NCBI GenBank assembly: GCA_022599915.1
Contig: JAHZLH010000001.1
Location: 55,542-119,541, forward strand
Direction: 5' to 3'
From: Actinomycetes bacterium
Lineage (GTDB): Bacteria; Actinomycetota; Actinomycetes; S36-B12; GCA-2699445
DNA length: 64,000 bases
Position numbers and translations under genes: made by a program. This document shows, one piece after another, positions 47,124-56,246 of the stretch. The notes below the pieces were generated by a model, which was not told the DNA's origin, made no database searches, and saw nothing but the letters and a program-made list of their open reading frames with translations. Numbering within the stretch: the first letter of the stretch is position 1; every line of letters begins with the position of its first letter.

Positions 47124-49004
47124 CTACTGCAGTCGCCCGGTGTCCTGGATGTTCATCTTAGGTCGGCCGACGGGGTCCAACGAGCCAGGTGTACTGGGTG
47201 GCGTGCACCTAATTACCCGGCGATCAGGTTGATCGGTGGCCGCCTGCTGACAGCTGGACAGGGCACGCTGACCAAAGTAGCTGGGATGTAGCGCTAGATC
47301 TTGCACGTTGCTCTTGGCCAAACTGTTGCTGCATTTCCCGCTGCTGTCAGCGTTACAGTCCATCGCTGTCATCAGCCGCGGAAGTTCGTTGTACAGCGTG
47401 CTGAAACCACACAACAGACCCACCTCAGCGCACGCCCAGACCGGGCTCAGCCAGGCAGCAGTGCTGCCGCCCATTGGTCCGTACCAGTCCGGGTGCAAGG
47501 TGTTGGTACCGCTAGTGCTGATCTGTGGGTAGGACAATTTGGCGCTGCACAGGTCATGGCCAGTCATCGCGTCCGAGGCATCAACCACACGGATACCCAA
47601 GTTGGGGTAGGTCGTGGCCAGTGAGGCTGCGCCCTCGATGCTGCGTTGCCGCAGCAGTTGCTTGAATCCACCCGCGACGAGGTCCAAATCTGCGGCGTCG
47701 AGTCCAATACCGCAGTAGGACTGTCGTTTGGGGTAACCGGTGAACTGTTGTTCGAACCCGGCGTTGTCGGTGACCCCGATCGGATAGGCAGCCAGTTGGA
47801 TGGTGTAGGAGCCGTCTTTGTAACCGGCGGCGCGCATCGCCTTGACGATGTTCTTGCCCGAGTTGACCACCGCGTCCTTGATGCCGAGCAGGCCGTTGCC
47901 GCCGTTGTACTGCTTATTGAGCAGACTGCCGGAGTTGGAGCCACAACTGCGAACATCAAGTTCGACATACCAGGTCACGCATTGCGTGACGATCGGGTCG
48001 AAGCCGATGTCGTTGCCGCCGATGGACAACAAGATGTATTCGATGCTGTCACCACTCTTCTTGGCTTTGGTAGCGAACTTCTGCAGCTGGGCGGCTTGTC
48101 CCAATACATCGACTGGCCCCACGGGAGAGTTGTAGGTTCCGCTTTGGAAGTCGACGCCAGGTTTGCCGGTATCGACTTGGGTGTTGGAGGTTGCGCCAGA
48201 GCAGGCCAGGTTCAGTGCAGCGATAGTGTGATCGCCCCAATACATGGATGCCGTCCCACTGCGGTGGCATAGCCAGCCATACAGCGGTGAGTCGTACTGG
48301 CGGCGCTGCTGATCAGTGAGCCCGGATTGTTGAATCGGTTGGCTGTAGTCCCCGGGGAAGACTTCTTTCAGGGACGAGCCAAAGATCTGCGTCCACCATT
48401 TGTCGACGTAGGCACCTGAGGAGTTGGTCTGCGGTCCGTAACCGGCGTACGGGGCGCCCTCTCCCGACATGTAGGAGTCACCCATCGCAATCACCCAATT
48501 CAGGCCCTGATCGGGGGATGGTGAGGGTGCCGGTTTGGGTAGGGCTACCGGTGTCGCGGGTGTCGGCTTGGGTGGGGTCGGGCTGGGAGTAGGGGAGGGA
48601 GAGGGGAAGATCGCTTTGACGCGGTATTTGCCTTTCCGGTGGCTGTAGCGAAGTTTGAACTTGCCCTCGTTGTTGGTGCTAGATCGGACAACGATTCGCC
48701 ACTTCTTCTTGTTCTTCTTGGCTTTCTTTTTGGATTTCTTGTGTTCGAGGTAGACGTTGGCCTTTTTGTCTTGGACGCCGACGACCTTGCCCGCGATCCG
48801 CAGCCCACCCTTCTTCGATTTCACTTTGGTGATTTGGACTTCAGCGTCACCGGAAACCTTCTTGTCGACAGCAGCAGGTGCAGTGCTTGGGGCGGTGCCA
48901 TTACCGGCGGCCGGGGTAAGCGAGGAAAGTAGCAGTCCGGCAGCAGCGGCAGTGATGAGCAGAGTGGCGGGTCGTAGACGAGCGTCGACGCGGCGGACGG
49001 TCAT
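47124..49004 (-). CDS. Secreted SGNH/GDSL hydrolase with basic Ig-like N-terminal module
   Basis: A 626-residue exported esterase-like protein. A signal peptide (to about 34) is followed by a very Lys-rich Ig-like module (about 55-132, with KKKWRIVVRSSTNNEGKFKL) and a Pro/Ser/Thr linker. The SGNH domain starts at about 168: GDSY with Ser177 as nucleophile, GGND at 329-332, and His573 in ALHP near the end. Many Cys residues suggest disulfides. The substrate may be a lipid or polysaccharide ester. The Ig-like module resembles that of the protein at 59481. Confidence 0.88.
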   Translation of the reverse strand: MTVRRVDARLRPATLLITAAAAGLLLSSLTPAAGNGTAPSTAPAAVDKKVSGDAEVQITKVKSKKGGLRIAGKVVGVQDKKANVYLEHKKSKKKAKKNKKKWRIVVRSSTNNEGKFKLRYSHRKGKYRVKAIFPSPSPTPSPTPPKPTPATPVALPKPAPSPSPDQGLNWVIAMGDSYMSGEGAPYAGYGPQTNSSGAYVDKWWTQIFGSSLKEVFPGDYSQPIQQSGLTDQQRRQYDSPLYGWLCHRSGTASMYWGDHTIAALNLACSGATSNTQVDTGKPGVDFQSGTYNSPVGPVDVLGQAAQLQKFATKAKKSGDSIEYILLSIGGNDIGFDPIVTQCVTWYVELDVRSCGSNSGSLLNKQYNGGNGLLGIKDAVVNSGKNIVKAMRAAGYKDGSYTIQLAAYPIGVTDNAGFEQQFTGYPKRQSYCGIGLDAADLDLVAGGFKQLLRQRSIEGAASLATTYPNLGIRVVDASDAMTGHDLCSAKLSYPQISTSGTNTLHPDWYGPMGGSTAAWLSPVWACAEVGLLCGFSTLYNELPRLMTAMDCNADSSGKCSNSLAKSNVQDLALHPSYFGQRALSSCQQAATDQPDRRVIRCTPPSTPGSLDPVGRPKMNIQDTGRLQ

Positions 49005-49010
49005 CTTAGA

Positions 49011-49016
49011 ACCCTA
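49011..49016 (-). promoter_or_regulatory. -10 box of a leaderless SGNH hydrolase transcript
   Basis: On the minus strand TAGGGT is followed by six bases and the ATG ending at 49004. No ribosome site is seen. Confidence 0.5.
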
Positions 49017-49162
49017 TGCCCAACAGCGGGCTAAGTCCTTACGATCAGTTGCTGGTGCGAGTTTATGGCGCAGGTCCCCGCGAGGAACAACCGGAAGTAC
49101 CTGGCTGGGTGCCGTGTGTAGTTGTCGGACCTAGTTGATAGAAACGACAAGAAGGATGAGTA

Positions 49163-49224
49163 GGTATTCGAATACCTGAATGCGAATAGCTGAGTTCGAG
49201 TAGCCGGCTAGGTATTCAAGTAGT
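49163..49224 (+). repeat. Four 14-bp imperfect repeats upstream of a RecB-like nuclease gene
   Basis: Three adjoining 14-bp units (49163-49176, 49177-49190, 49191-49204) share the centre TTC/TGC-GA[AG]TA, for example GGTATTCGAATACC and TGAGTTCGAGTAGC. A fourth, GGTATTCAAGTAGT, is at 49211-49224 after a 6-bp gap. The first unit forms part of a perfect 16-bp palindrome at 49162-49177. The array ends 32 bp before the nuclease start codon, a position fitting a multi-site operator. Confidence 0.65.
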
Positions 49225-49256
49225 GGTGCTGGGTGCGGAGAGGTGACGGGAGGATC

Positions 49257-50828
49257 GTGCAGTACATCGACAGCCAATGGGTGTTCAGTGCCAGTGATTT
49301 GACGTTGTTGTTGGATTGCGAGCACGCCACCGAGATGAACATCGCTTACCGAGCAGACCTACTGGAGGTGGAGCCCGTCGAAGCTGAGGGCATGGTTGCG
49401 CTGGCCGGCAAGCATGGCATCCGGCATGAGGAGCGGATACTGCAGCGACTGCAACAGCAATATGACGTGGTGGAGGTGGATTCACCTGACCGTACCGCTG
49501 GGATCGCTGGCTTCGTTGCTGCCGCGGACGAAACCCGACGGGCGATGGTCACAGGAGCTGAGGTGATCTATCAAGGCTGTTTCTTCGACGGTCAGTTTCT
49601 GGGGTACTCCGACTTCCTGATGCGGACCGACGATGGCTACGAGGTGTACGACACCAAACTCGCGAAGTCAGTCAAAGAGGCTGCGCTCGTGCAGTTGGCC
49701 AGTTACAGCGATCAAGTGGCGCGACTCGGATTCCCCATGCCGACAGACATGCACGTCTGGCTGGGTACTGACGAGATCTCCAGTCACGCTGTCGCGGACT
49801 ATCTGGAGCAGATGCGGCAGTTACGCGCTGAGATGGAGCAACGGCTGGCGGTCCCGGCAGCGGTACCCGATCCGCTGTGGGCGGATAAGCGATCAGCCTG
49901 CGGTAGCTGCCGGTGGCGAGAAACCTGCGCGGCAGGTCGCGATGAAGCCCGCGACCTGTCCCTGATCCACGGCATCCGTGGCAACCAAATCAAGTCGCTG
50001 CGGCAGACAGGCATCACCACCGTTGAGGCATTGGGGTCCGCCGATCCCAGTCAGCGGCCAGCGAAGGTGTCAGTGGGAGTCTTTGACAAGTTGCGCAGCC
50101 AAGCCAGACTGCAGTCGGTGCAAGACGCTGGTCGCAGCGAGGCAGACCCAGTCGGATCGGTGTCGGCTGAGTTCTTTGCTCGTGGTGGTGTGGCCAAGTT
50201 GCCACCGCGCAGTGAGGGTGATGTCTGGTTCGACATCGAAGGCGATCCCTTCGCGCCTGGGGACGCCGGTCTGGAGTATCTGTTCGGCTACCTCACCGCA
50301 GTTGACGGCTGCGAAGAGTTCACTGCGCTGTGGGCGCACACCCCAGCGGAAGAGAAGGCGATGCTGGCCGACTTCGTGGCGCAGCTGCAGCAGCGCATTG
50401 ATCGTTGGCCGGACCTGCACATCTACCACTACGCCAACTATGAACAAACCAAACTGCGCAAACTCGCCGAAGAACACCAGATCTGTGAGGTGGAGATCCA
50501 GCAATGGTTCGACGAAGGTCGGCTGGTTGATCTAGAGAAGATCTTCCGTAGGAGCTTCCGAGTTTCGCAACGCTCCTACTCATTAAAGAAGTTGGAGCCG
50601 CTATATGGGCTCGTGCGTGACGAGGACGTGCAGACCGCTGGCGATTCGGTCGTGGACTACGAGGAATACCTGGATCTGTTGGCCGAAGCTGAGCACGATC
50701 CGCAACGAGCAGCAGAGCTGCGCGCCACCGCACAAGCGAAGTTGGCGGGCATCCGGGACTACAACGAAGTCGACTGCCGCAGCACCTATCGCCTAGATAC
50801 CTGGATCAGGGAACAAGCAATCGGCTGA
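49257..50828 (+). CDS. TM0106-type RecB-like nuclease, short form
   Basis: A 523-residue nuclease-like protein. Residues 1-230 form a PD-(D/E)XK domain: Asp119 (GYSDF), Glu129/Asp132-x-Lys134 (YEVYDTK), with Cys21 and C-x2-C-x5-C (Cys215, 218, 224) likely holding a 4Fe-4S cluster as in AddB/Cas4. A helix-hairpin-helix-like segment (about 238-262) follows. From about 322 an RNase H-like DEDD exonuclease domain begins (FDIEGDP, Asp326/Glu328) and ends with YNEVDCRS. Many homologues continue into a C-terminal superfamily 1 helicase; here the protein stops before it. GTG 49257 has GGGAGG upstream. Confidence 0.82.
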   Translation: MQYIDSQWVFSASDLTLLLDCEHATEMNIAYRADLLEVEPVEAEGMVALAGKHGIRHEERILQRLQQQYDVVEVDSPDRTAGIAGFVAAADETRRAMVTGAEVIYQGCFFDGQFLGYSDFLMRTDDGYEVYDTKLAKSVKEAALVQLASYSDQVARLGFPMPTDMHVWLGTDEISSHAVADYLEQMRQLRAEMEQRLAVPAAVPDPLWADKRSACGSCRWRETCAAGRDEARDLSLIHGIRGNQIKSLRQTGITTVEALGSADPSQRPAKVSVGVFDKLRSQARLQSVQDAGRSEADPVGSVSAEFFARGGVAKLPPRSEGDVWFDIEGDPFAPGDAGLEYLFGYLTAVDGCEEFTALWAHTPAEEKAMLADFVAQLQQRIDRWPDLHIYHYANYEQTKLRKLAEEHQICEVEIQQWFDEGRLVDLEKIFRRSFRVSQRSYSLKKLEPLYGLVRDEDVQTAGDSVVDYEEYLDLLAEAEHDPQRAAELRATAQAKLAGIRDYNEVDCRSTYRLDTWIREQAIG

Positions 50829-50877
50829 TATCCGTACTGCTGAGTCGGTGCCGAGCACATCGGGTACGGTCGCGCCC

Positions 50878-50883
50878 TAACCT
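50878..50883 (+). promoter_or_regulatory. -10 box of a leaderless MFS transporter transcript
   Basis: TAACCT is followed by six bases and ATG 50890. No ribosome site is seen. Confidence 0.5.
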
Positions 50884-50889
50884 AGGCGC

Positions 50890-52137
50890 ATGAGCGAGAT
50901 CAGCCCAGAGGTGCGCCGAAGGCAGCGGCTGTATCTGATTGCGATCGGGATGGTCGTTGCTGGTGGGCTTGTGGGTCATTTGGGTGCTACGTCTGCCACG
51001 ACTTTGGAGGGCGGAAAAGAAGACGGCAGCTTCGACACCGGCCTCTACATCACCATCACCACGCTGTTTGCGGGATTCACGGCTATCCGTGCGTTGCCGC
51101 TCGCGCAACGTTGGGGGGCGCTAAGAACATGGGCTTGGGTAAGTGTCGCGCATTCAACGCTGTGGTTGGTGCTGGGAGTGTTGGTCTTGACCATCGACAG
51201 CCACACCACACTACTGTTCATATTCGCCCCATTTCTCGGGGTGATCGCGGGTCTGCTGGGGGTGGTATCGCCCCTGATGACTAAGGCTTACCTCGGTGGT
51301 GGGATGGCGCACGCAAACTCCCGCCGAGCAGCTGTCGCGGGTATCGCTGGTGCTGTTTCCTTACTGGTAGGCGGTGCGCTGATCCATCTGGTGGGCCCGG
51401 GTATCGGAATCTTGCTGTGTGGCGTCATGGGTTTGCCATTGCTCGTCGTGGCCTTTCGGGTGGAACCGAGTGAGGAAGCACCTGAAGTTGTGGTACCCCC
51501 GCATCCGTTGCGCAGTACGTTGCGAAATACAGCCGAAAACCCTCGGCTACGCCTAGTTGCACTGGTTGCGGTATCCACCGTGATGTTCACGCTTCCGTTC
51601 GCCATGTTGATCGTGCCGATCCTGAACGATGTCGATCACAATCCGGTGCCCTCTGGAGCTGGGATCGTGTTGGCAGGTATGTCGCTGGGCAAACTGCTCA
51701 CGCCTCGAGTGGTGGATAAGATCGAGTCCAGTGGCCGCAAGGACGTTGTGGGTGCCCTGTTGGCGGCACTTGGGATTGCCGTTTTGTTGTACGCCTTTGC
51801 GGCCAGCACACCACTGCTGTCCGGCATCCCGGAATTAGCCGTGTGGGTACTGATCGGAATCGGCTTCGGCGCGCTGCGAGCAACGGTCATTTCAATGAAC
51901 GAGGGAGCTGCGGTCGCTGCCATGCCCAAAGGCATGGCGATGGAAGGAATAGCGGTGTTGGCAATGGCCGCCACATTCGCTTCTCCGTTGGCGGCCTTTT
52001 CGTGGGGATGGAGCATTCAACAGATCGGTGCGATCCCCACCATTTGGATTGGAGCAACGCTCATGGTGGTGACCGCAGTAGCGCTGCGGATTCTTCACCA
52101 TCGCTCAGTGCTGCAATCCGACGCCAGCCCGGGTTAA
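50890..52137 (+). CDS. MFS-family transporter
   Basis: A 415-residue protein with about 12 predicted helices in two halves joined by a charged loop near 195-215 (EPSEEAPEVV). The pattern of Gly-rich helices and a basic loop after helix 2-3 fits the major facilitator superfamily. No substrate is suggested by sequence or neighbours. Confidence 0.8.
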   Translation: MSEISPEVRRRQRLYLIAIGMVVAGGLVGHLGATSATTLEGGKEDGSFDTGLYITITTLFAGFTAIRALPLAQRWGALRTWAWVSVAHSTLWLVLGVLVLTIDSHTTLLFIFAPFLGVIAGLLGVVSPLMTKAYLGGGMAHANSRRAAVAGIAGAVSLLVGGALIHLVGPGIGILLCGVMGLPLLVVAFRVEPSEEAPEVVVPPHPLRSTLRNTAENPRLRLVALVAVSTVMFTLPFAMLIVPILNDVDHNPVPSGAGIVLAGMSLGKLLTPRVVDKIESSGRKDVVGALLAALGIAVLLYAFAASTPLLSGIPELAVWVLIGIGFGALRATVISMNEGAAVAAMPKGMAMEGIAVLAMAATFASPLAAFSWGWSIQQIGAIPTIWIGATLMVVTAVALRILHHRSVLQSDASPG

Positions 52138-52169
52138 TCGCCAGCGTTGCTGTTGTCGGCAACGACCGG

Positions 52170-52553
52170 TTAGTCAGAGCAGGACCGCAGGAACTGAGCT
52201 GCTTTTCGTACCGCGTATCCCAGCCACAGCAGGATGCCGATGAGTTTGGCGGTGTCCTCCAATAGAAAGGACATCACCTCCAGTGGCTTGGCAGCACCAG
52301 GCTGTTCTAGCAAGGAAGCGAAAGATGACAAGTCCCGAAGGTTGTCAGTGGCAGCCGAGATAGCCAGAAAGCCCACAGCCGCGATGAAGGTGAGTACATG
52401 TTCACTTTTGATGAGTTCGCGCTGCAAGTAGACAAAGTCCAGCGCCAGGCTGCCGTAAACCAGGATGCAGAGCGGTTGTCGCAACGTGGGAATCTGCCCG
52501 AGGACACCTTCGTGAATCTGGAAGATGCCATCAACAGCAAGCAAAGGTGTCAA
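52170..52553 (-). CDS. Hypothetical membrane protein, possibly 5'-truncated
   Basis: About 127 residues with three or four predicted helices. The N-terminal region (DGIFQIHEGVLGQI) looks like the loop after a first helix of a longer membrane protein. The only start codon before the upstream in-frame stop is TTG 52553, with no ribosome site, so either TTG is used or the gene has lost its 5' end. No family is recognised. Confidence 0.5.
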   Translation of the reverse strand: MTPLLAVDGIFQIHEGVLGQIPTLRQPLCILVYGSLALDFVYLQRELIKSEHVLTFIAAVGFLAISAATDNLRDLSSFASLLEQPGAAKPLEVMSFLLEDTAKLIGILLWLGYAVRKAAQFLRSCSD

Positions 52554-52909
52554 TAGTAGGTCGCCCGGCCATCGGTCTTGAGGCCTACTTGTCGCCTACG
52601 CACGGGACGCGATTTACCCAGCATTCGACGTCCGACGAAAGAGTCACACCCGACCCGGCGATGTCAGCATTCCTGATCATTCGTGTTGGACGTTGTCGGA
52701 CAAATCTCGCGCAGAGTGTCAAAGACCCGCACGTCTCGTCTCCACGGTCGATCATGGAATTCGGACAAATACCCATGGGACCATCACGGAAAGACATCGA
52801 TTCGGCTCAGTAAGATATGCGGACTGCGCCATCCACGCGGTCATTCCCCGTTTTCGCTAGATTCATGATTGTTGTCGGCTTATGCCGGTTTGCTTAATGA
52901 AAGGTACTG
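52554..52909. other. Intergenic region with the xylose-type transporter promoter
   Basis: 356 bp with no convincing gene. TAGATT at 52858-52863 is a candidate -10 box for the ABC operon, giving a leader of about 40 bases that ends in AAAGG before ATG 52910. No clear operator repeat was found. Confidence 0.4.
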
Positions 52910-54004
52910 ATGATGAGATCAAAGAAATTGGGAGCGTTGGTGGGTCTGGCCGCCGCTGCTCTTGTAGTCGTGGGGTGTAGTAGCTCCGACGACAGCGATG
53001 GTGGTGGAACGGATGCCGATGCCGGTACTGCGGGCGTGATTCTGCCCGACAGTGCCACTTCGGACCGTTGGGAAACCAACGACCGGCCGCTGCTGGAAGA
53101 GGCTTTCGCCGCTGAAGGTGTTGAGGTCGATATTCAGAACGCTGGTGGAGACAAGGCCAAGTTCGCCACCTTATGCGACCAGATGATCAATAAGCCCGTG
53201 TCGGTACTGCTGATCGTCAACCTGGACAGCGAATCAGGAGCCGCGTGCACTAAGAAAGCCAAGGATCAGGGCATTCCGACCATCGACTATGACCGACTTA
53301 CCCTTGGCGGCGACGCTGAGTACTACGTGTCTTTCGACAACGTGGCAGTTGGCGAGAAGATTGGTGAAGGCCTAGTCCAGTGCATGCAGGACAATGGCAA
53401 CAACGACGGCCCGGTGGCGCTGCTGAATGGCTCGCCGACCGACAACAATGCCACGTTGTTCAAGGAAGGTTACGAAGCCGTCATCACTGAGGCTGGTTAC
53501 ACCATCGCTGCTGATCAGGCTGTGCCCGATTGGGATAACACCAAGGCCGGCACGATCTTTGAGCAGATGTATACCAAAGCTGATGGCGACTTCATCGGCG
53601 TTGCCGCTGCTAACGACGGCCTCGGTGGCGCAACCATCGCGGTACTGGACAAGAACGGTGTAGCGGGCAAGGTGCCGGTCACTGGTCAGGACGCTACTGA
53701 TGAGGGTCTGCAGCGCGTGCTGCTCGGCACCCAGTGCATGAGCGTCTACAAGGCGATCAAGGCTGAGGCTGAAGCTGCAGCTGCACTCGCTGCCGCAATC
53801 GCTAAGGGTGAAGAGCCCGCCGGTGTGAACGGTTCGGTGGAAGATACCGAGACCGGTGAAGAGGTGTCCGCTGTGCTACTCGTGCCGCAGGCCATCTTCC
53901 CGGAGAACGTGAAGGACGTCGTTGCTGACGGCTTCACCACCGCGGAGAACCTGTGTACTACTGACGAGCTGAAGAAGGCTTGTGAGGAGTACGGGGTTTC
54001 CTAA
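52910..54004 (+). CDS. xylF: Sugar ABC transporter substrate-binding lipoprotein (XylF-like)
   Basis: A 364-residue lipoprotein: signal peptide with lipobox VVGC (Cys23), an acidic Ser/Asp/Gly linker, then a two-lobe periplasmic-binding fold of the ribose/xylose type. The block IDYDRL...AEYYVSFDNVAVGEKIG corresponds well to D-xylose-binding XylF. It should deliver a pentose or related sugar to the permease at 54871. AAAGG precedes ATG 52910. A strong stem-loop follows the stop. Confidence 0.87.
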   Translation: MMRSKKLGALVGLAAAALVVVGCSSSDDSDGGGTDADAGTAGVILPDSATSDRWETNDRPLLEEAFAAEGVEVDIQNAGGDKAKFATLCDQMINKPVSVLLIVNLDSESGAACTKKAKDQGIPTIDYDRLTLGGDAEYYVSFDNVAVGEKIGEGLVQCMQDNGNNDGPVALLNGSPTDNNATLFKEGYEAVITEAGYTIAADQAVPDWDNTKAGTIFEQMYTKADGDFIGVAAANDGLGGATIAVLDKNGVAGKVPVTGQDATDEGLQRVLLGTQCMSVYKAIKAEAEAAAALAAAIAKGEEPAGVNGSVEDTETGEEVSAVLLVPQAIFPENVKDVVADGFTTAENLCTTDELKKACEEYGVS

Positions 54005-54011
54005 TCCCGCT

Positions 54012-54051
54012 GTGTGCGGTGGGGTGTCCAGCTGGGCGCCCCACCGCACAC
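54012..54051 (+). terminator. Stem-loop after the binding-protein gene (attenuator or partial terminator)
   Basis: GTGTGCGGTGGGG at 54012-54024 pairs perfectly with CCCCACCGCACAC at 54039-54051 around a 14-base loop, followed by CGCTTTTCCT. It lies inside the operon, before the ATPase gene. It probably ends part of the transcription or protects the 3' end of the binding-protein mRNA, so that this protein is made in excess. Confidence 0.8.
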
Positions 54052-54085
54052 GCTTTTCCTAGGACACTTCCGATTGGAGACAATC

Positions 54086-54874
54086 ATGGCGGGCAGTTCG
54101 GCAGAACCCCTTTTGGCACTCAAAGGGATCCGCAAGTCTTTCGGCGCGGTGGAAGTGCTGCGTGGTGTGGACCTCAACGTCTACTCCGGCAAAGTCACTG
54201 CGCTGGTAGGCGACAACGGCGCTGGTAAGTCCACCTTGATCAAGGGCATCGCCGGAATCTATCCCTTTGACGACGGCGACTACAGCTTCGAAGGCAACCA
54301 GGTTCACGTTCATGATCCGAAAGCCGCCAACCGGCTTGGCATCGAGGTCGTTTATCAAGACCTGGCGTTGTGCGACAACCTTGACGTCGTTCACAACATG
54401 TTCCTCGGCCGCGAAGAGAAGCGCGGCATCATCCTCAACGAAGACGACATGGAGCGGCGTGCACGAGAAACGCTCGATGGCTTGAGTGTTCGCACCCTGA
54501 AGTCGGTGCGTCAACAGGTGTCTCGTCTGTCTGGTGGTCAGCGCCAGACTGTGGCGATCGCGCGAGCGGTGTTGTGGAACAGCAAACTGGTCATTCTGGA
54601 CGAGCCCACCGCGGCTCTGGGCGTTGCGCAGACCGAACAGGTGCTCAGCTTGGTGAAACGGCTCGCCGACTCTGGTCTGGCCGTCATTTTGATCTCTCAC
54701 AACATGGTCGACGTCATGGAAGTAGCCGACAACATTGCCGCGCTGTATTTGGGACAGATGGCAGCCCAAGTGGAGGCCAGCGAGGTGAGCCACGGCCAAG
54801 TTGTGGAACTCATCACGGCCGGCCGTAGCGGTGATATTGGTCTGCAGCCTGCCACGAACGGGGAGGGCGCATGA
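54086..54874 (+). CDS. xylG: Sugar ABC transporter ATP-binding protein
   Basis: A 262-residue ATPase with Walker A GDNGAGKST at 42-50, signature LSGGQRQ at 148-154 and Walker B LVILDEPTAAL at 168-178. Escherichia coli XylG has two fused ATPase domains (about 510 residues); this protein has one, so it should work as a homodimer. ATG 54086 is chosen because GGAGA lies seven bases upstream. It overlaps the permease by 4 bp. Confidence 0.9.
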   Translation: MAGSSAEPLLALKGIRKSFGAVEVLRGVDLNVYSGKVTALVGDNGAGKSTLIKGIAGIYPFDDGDYSFEGNQVHVHDPKAANRLGIEVVYQDLALCDNLDVVHNMFLGREEKRGIILNEDDMERRARETLDGLSVRTLKSVRQQVSRLSGGQRQTVAIARAVLWNSKLVILDEPTAALGVAQTEQVLSLVKRLADSGLAVILISHNMVDVMEVADNIAALYLGQMAAQVEASEVSHGQVVELITAGRSGDIGLQPATNGEGA

Positions 54875-56112
54875 GTACCGATACTGCGACCCAGCACCCG
54901 ACTTCGTCCGACGGGCTGCGCGGGGCGTTCACTGAATATGTTGACCGGGTCCGCGGAGGCAACCTGGGTTCGCTGCCCGCGGTCTTGGGTTTGCTGGTGT
55001 TGGTCGTTTTGTTCACTTCGCTGCAGGGACAGACGTTCTTTTCCGCGTTTAACTTCGCCAACCTGATGTCGCAGGCCGCGATGATCATCGTGCTGGCCAT
55101 GGGCCTGGTTTTTGTACTGCTACTTGGCGAGATCGACCTGTCGGCAGGTTTTGCCGCCGGTACATCAGCTGCGGTGCTGGGCGTGACATTGACGCAAAAC
55201 GGGTGGCCGTTGCTGTTGTCATTGTCGGCTTGCCTGGTCACGGGTCTACTCATCGGCTTATTTATCGGCCTGCTGGTGGCGAAACTGGGGATTCCATCGT
55301 TCGTTGTAACGCTGGCAATGTTCCTCGCGTTGCAAGGACTGATGCTGCTGATCATCGGTGAAGGCGGAACCATCGGTATCAACGATGAGTTCGTCTTGGC
55401 CGTTCAGAACCGCAACTTGACGCCGCTGGCTGGCTGGATTCTTTTTGCGGTCGTAGTGATCGGATACATTGCGATTTCGGGCCTAAGACTGCGCCGGCGG
55501 ATCGCCCAAAACCTGACTCACGAAGCGGTATCGGTGTGGGTGTTTAAGGTAGCAACGTTGATCATCCTTGGTGGGGTGGCGACCTTCTTGCTAAACCAAG
55601 AGCGTTCCCGCAGACCCGACATCACCAGCATTCAGGGGGTGCCCTACATCATCCCGTTGATCCTGCTGCTGATGATCGTGCTCACCTTCGTGCTGGCGCG
55701 CACTGGCTTCGGTCGGCACGTGTATGCAGTGGGTGGTAACTCCGAGGCCGCTCGTCGAGCAGGCATCAACGTCAGTCGAATCAAGATCACCTGCTTCATG
55801 ATCTGTTCCACCCTGGCAGCGGTTGCGGGCATTCTGTTCGCCTCCCGCGACAACTCGATCTCACCCACCACCGGTGGTTCCACCACACTGCTGTTTGCGG
55901 TTGGTGCTGCTGTTATCGGTGGCACCAGCTTGTTCGGTGGTCGCGGCAAGATCAGTGATGCGGTACTTGGTGGTTTGGTCGTGGGTGTTATCGCCAACGG
56001 GCTGCCATTGATCACTAGCCAAGCTGGCATCCAGTTCATCGTGACCGGACTGGTGCTGCTGGTCGCGGCCAGCGTTGACGCACTGTCCCGCCGCAAAGCA
56101 GCACCTTCCTAG
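54871..56112 (+). CDS. xylH: Sugar ABC transporter permease (XylH-like)
   Basis: A 413-residue membrane protein of the ribose/xylose permease family with ten or more helices. LLGEIDLSAGFAAGTSAAVLG and GRHVYAVGGNSEAARRAGI are the typical blocks, the latter containing the ATPase-contact loop. GGTSLFGGRGKISDAVLGG lies near the C-terminus. It completes a binding protein-ATPase-permease importer. No regulator or sugar isomerase is adjacent. Confidence 0.9.
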   Translation: MSTDTATQHPTSSDGLRGAFTEYVDRVRGGNLGSLPAVLGLLVLVVLFTSLQGQTFFSAFNFANLMSQAAMIIVLAMGLVFVLLLGEIDLSAGFAAGTSAAVLGVTLTQNGWPLLLSLSACLVTGLLIGLFIGLLVAKLGIPSFVVTLAMFLALQGLMLLIIGEGGTIGINDEFVLAVQNRNLTPLAGWILFAVVVIGYIAISGLRLRRRIAQNLTHEAVSVWVFKVATLIILGGVATFLLNQERSRRPDITSIQGVPYIIPLILLLMIVLTFVLARTGFGRHVYAVGGNSEAARRAGINVSRIKITCFMICSTLAAVAGILFASRDNSISPTTGGSTTLLFAVGAAVIGGTSLFGGRGKISDAVLGGLVVGVIANGLPLITSQAGIQFIVTGLVLLVAASVDALSRRKAAPS

Positions 56113-56246
56113 GCGAGGGTCGTCCTAGCGAGGTGTCGTCTGATGCTGGTTCGCGCTAGGAGAGATGTCGGAGTGAGCCGGAGCCTTCTGGTTGGTCCGG
56201 GTCATTTGAGAGTCTGATACCCGTTGCTGGGGAGCAAGGCTCGCTC

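Noticed and set aside
52690..52715. TTGTCGGAC at about 52693, matching the -35 of the damage-type promoter.
   Set aside because: No TANNNT box follows at eight bases.
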